Source of the DNA: Anticarsia gemmatalis
Lineage: Eukaryota; Arthropoda; Insecta; Lepidoptera; Erebidae
NCBI RefSeq assembly: GCF_050436995.1
Contig: NC_134767.1
Span: 8,308,001 to 8,372,000, forward strand
Direction: 5' to 3'
Length of the DNA: 64,000 nt
In this document: positions 61,347 to 64,000 of the stretch, in pieces
Position numbering within the stretch: the stretch's first letter is position 1
Layout of the letters: the number at the start of each line of letters is the position of its first letter
Translations under genes and position numbers: made by a program
The notes under the pieces: generated by a model
What the model was told of the DNA's origin: nothing
What the model saw: the letters and a program-made list of their open reading frames with translations, nothing else
Databases searched by the model: none

Positions 61347-61561
61347 TTAGGTCGGGAAAAAAGTCTTTTCGCATTATAGTATGTATGAGCTTGTAATAAA
61401 ATCTCTTTGGCTCCAAGAATCACAAATGAGTACACGGTTCATTAGGTTTCTTTCAGTGAGCTCGTGAGGTACCCAAATATCGAGCTTTTTTGTGTAGAGA
61501 AAAGATTTTATTACAAGTTCATACATACTATAATGCGAAAAGACTCTTTCCCCCGACCTAA
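61347..61561. mobile_element. Mariner-type MITE, 215 bp, TA duplication
   Basis: ~58-bp inverted repeats, starting TTAGGTCGGGAAAAAAGTC and (reverse) TTAGGTCGGGGGAAAGAGTC, then TTTTCGCATTATAGTATG. TA on both sides. Non-coding core. Confidence 0.85.
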
Positions 61562-62087
61562 TATTAGCCTGTATGTCTAGATTTTTGATAGATCTATGTT
61601 CGATGTTGTGTCAAATTTCATCGAGATTGATTCAGCAGTAATTTCTCTTATGATAGTGAAGGCTTGCTACAAACGAATTCGGTTCTGTTCGTTTGGTTTG
61701 GCAATACATATGGAACAACAAAACAAATAGAAATAATTACTGCATTCCCCATCATTATTTGTCAAAATTATTTACCAAATAAATGTGATTGAATAATCTG
61801 CCGTTAAGGTATTTTCGCACCTAATTAATGTGTTCATTGAACGGCTAATGAACTGTGATGCCCTGTCACCAGTACAAGGGACTGTTATTGATATCTACCG
61901 AGTAGAATACTTAATACTTTATCCAATTATATTAATATTAGAAAGATAAAAGAAAAAGATTAAAATATTTTCTGAGGAAAAAATCATGTGCGTTAATAAA
62001 GGTAATAAACTATCTATCTTTCATCAAAATTCGTCGAGTAGTTTTACGTAAAAGATTTACAATCATATTCGCATTTATAATAATACT

Positions 62088-62285
62088 AAGCTTTGCTTGC
62101 AACTTTTCCTGTCTAAAAAGATTTTCTGGAAACACCTCCTATTTTTGTATCTTATTTGCTAATCTCAGTTGTGAACTATCTGTGCACCAAATTTCATCAA
62201 AATCCTTTCATTAATTTTGGCGTGATTTCAACAAACACTGATAACAAACATTCGCCTTTAATTTCAAAATATTAATAGGATATCT
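62088..62285 (-). repeat. Degenerate Helitron-like copy
   Basis: TGCACCAAATTTCATCAAAA and TTCATTAATTTTGGCGTGAT match the shared interior of the CTAG-ended families. Confidence 0.45.
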
Positions 62286-62289
62286 ACTT

Positions 62290-63330
62290 CCAAGTAAGAT
62301 CCGTCTAAACTTTAGCATTTAATCTAATACTATTAGTAATATATAGTCTATTTCTAAGTAAATAAACCTATAAACTAGAGCACTTTCACTTAGCAGCAAG
62401 TTAACTGTAACATAAATATCAGAACGTTATTACAGCTTTCAATGACATCACATCTCTTAACTAATGGTTAAGATACGGTTATGAGAGCACTTTGTAGTGA
62501 ATATGAATTAGCTAATGTGAGATTATTTATTAATAATCTACAACGAATATGCAGTATACTGTTTTAGTAATAAACTTGGTAATCTATTTTAGTTGTATAT
62601 CGTTTGTAAGTGTCTAACTGTATGACTAATCTGGGAGCTATCACATATCCCAGTTGACAACTGTTTGAAAGCCACTATACTGCACATTCTTTCTCCCTTA
62701 GACTATAATGATCAACACGTTACATCAAAGCAGCAATGTATTAAATAGTGACCATCACTTTGGCGTACACTAACCGTCAACTGAGATGTATACGCGATAA
62801 GCCCGCAGATTTGTTTTACCATCCTAGTAAGCTTTTAAGAGCACGATTTAATAACACATGACATCAGATATAAGTGTTTTTTAGTCTTGGAACATATAAA
62901 AAATATACTCCAAAAGAGTAAAGTAATTCATCTTCACCTAACCTCTGGCCACTACCACCAAAAGCGTACAAAATCTCATTTGAAAGGGCTCAAAATCCAT
63001 ATAAAGAGAGACACTCATCAAAGCCACACAACATTGTAACACAGTGCAATAAAACGCAAGTACATTTCAGGATAAGATATTTCTATAATCACAGCATTCC
63101 ATGCTCCTTTTATTCGTACATTCGCAAAACATACAAAGTTAACCCCTTTTATTATCATGCATTCTACTTGAAATACAAGTTTTGAACCTGACTCTTATAA
63201 CTATATTTAAGTACCAAGTCATAAATTATTCCCGACTTACAATTGTCAGCTCATAAAAGTAGGAATATTCTCTACTGATCATGTTACTCGTAAACGTGAA
63301 ATTATATTGGAATGCAAATATATAATTATA
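62290..63330. other. Gene-free DNA
   Basis: No feature recognised. Confidence 0.5.
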
Positions 63331-63517
63331 CTAGCGGACCCGACAGACGTTGTCCTGTCTACACGTCAAAAAAACATTGTCCAGCGGACAAAATTGTGAA
63401 TCTAAACCATTCTCAGATCCCCTTGAACACACACAAAAAATTTCATCAAAATCGGTCCAGTCGTTTAAGAGAAGTTCAGTGACATACACACTTACAGAAG
63501 AATTATATATATAAAGA
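63331..63517 (-). mobile_element. Helitron-3 copy, full length
   Basis: In plus sense CTAGCGGACCCGACAGACGT at the reversed 3' end and TTATATATATAAAGA at the 5' end. Interior GATCCCCTTGAACACACACA matches 34190-34215 reversed. Confidence 0.75.
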
Positions 63518-63553
63518 TATCATTCGACTATTGCAACAAGGCGTTATTACGTA

Positions 63554-63860
63554 CTAGCTTTCTGCCCGCGGCTTCGCCCGCGTGGGATTTCACCCCCTTC
63601 GGAGAGAATTCCCAAAAAATCTCATACTAAATTTCAACTTTTTACGTTCAGTAGTTTCGGCTGTGCGTTGTCCACCAGTCAGTCAGTCAGTAACGGTCTG
63701 TTACTGAATCACGCCTAAACTACTGACCCTATTTACATGAAATTTGGTATGGAGATATTTTGAGACCCGTGAAAGGACATAGGCTACTTGTTACCCATGG
63801 AAAATGACGCATTCCCATGGGAAAATTGAGGTGGCGGACGAAGTCGCAGGTAAAAGCTAG
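63554..63860. mobile_element. Two Helitron-like 3' halves in inverted orientation
   Basis: CTAGCTTTCTGCCCGCGGCT reads outward at the left edge and GCAGGTAAAAGCTAG reads outward at the right edge. The junction is near (CAGT)n at 63681-63692. Confidence 0.6.
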
Positions 63861-64000
63861 TAATGTAATGTATGTACCTGTTTAAATAACTCTTTTAAAA
63901 TGAGTTTTCCACTTATGCCTCTATTTACCTTTGCGTTATCTTATTACTGGGTTGTAAAGCGGCAAATTGGCGTTAAATTCTTAGATATAACTGACAAAAA

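Overview
The window is insect nuclear DNA, almost certainly from a moth or butterfly (Lepidoptera). It is AT-rich and intron-rich. It is full of short non-autonomous repeats of lepidopteran type: three tRNA-headed SINE families, Helitron-like elements with TC...CTAG ends, and several MITE families. Only one protein-coding gene can be supported. Nearly all other short open reading frames are chance or repeat-derived. No autonomous transposon ORF, rRNA gene or CRISPR array was seen.

Layout. (1) 1-9.2 kb: a dispersed cluster of seven 72-nt tRNA-Gly(UCC)-type genes in both orientations. Each has nearly the same ~20-bp 5' flank and a TATTTTT 3' flank. Five look intact, one has an anticodon-loop change (U37), and one has the same change plus an anticodon shift to UAC and an acceptor-stem mismatch. 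(2) 9.2-14.5 kb: gene-free, with SINEs, an RTE-like 3' fragment and a long foldback element. (3) 14.6-48.2 kb, minus strand: a facilitated sugar transporter gene of the insect Tret1/GLUT type in the major facilitator superfamily. It has four coding exons that join in frame through GT-AG introns to 502 aa. The introns are about 4.3, 20.4 and 7.4 kb and hold most of the repeats. At least one more non-coding 5' exon must lie above 48,193 but could not be located. (4) 48.2-64 kb: upstream flank or 5' intron of that gene, gene-free, with a hAT-type MITE, a perfect 57-nt palindrome, Helitrons and a mariner-type MITE.

The tRNA genes and the transporter are independent units. The best leads are the variant tRNA copies, the unusual transporter signature residues, and the repeat families with their datable nested insertions. 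I did not find a convincing new multigene system. Repeat family names are descriptive, because no database could be searched.
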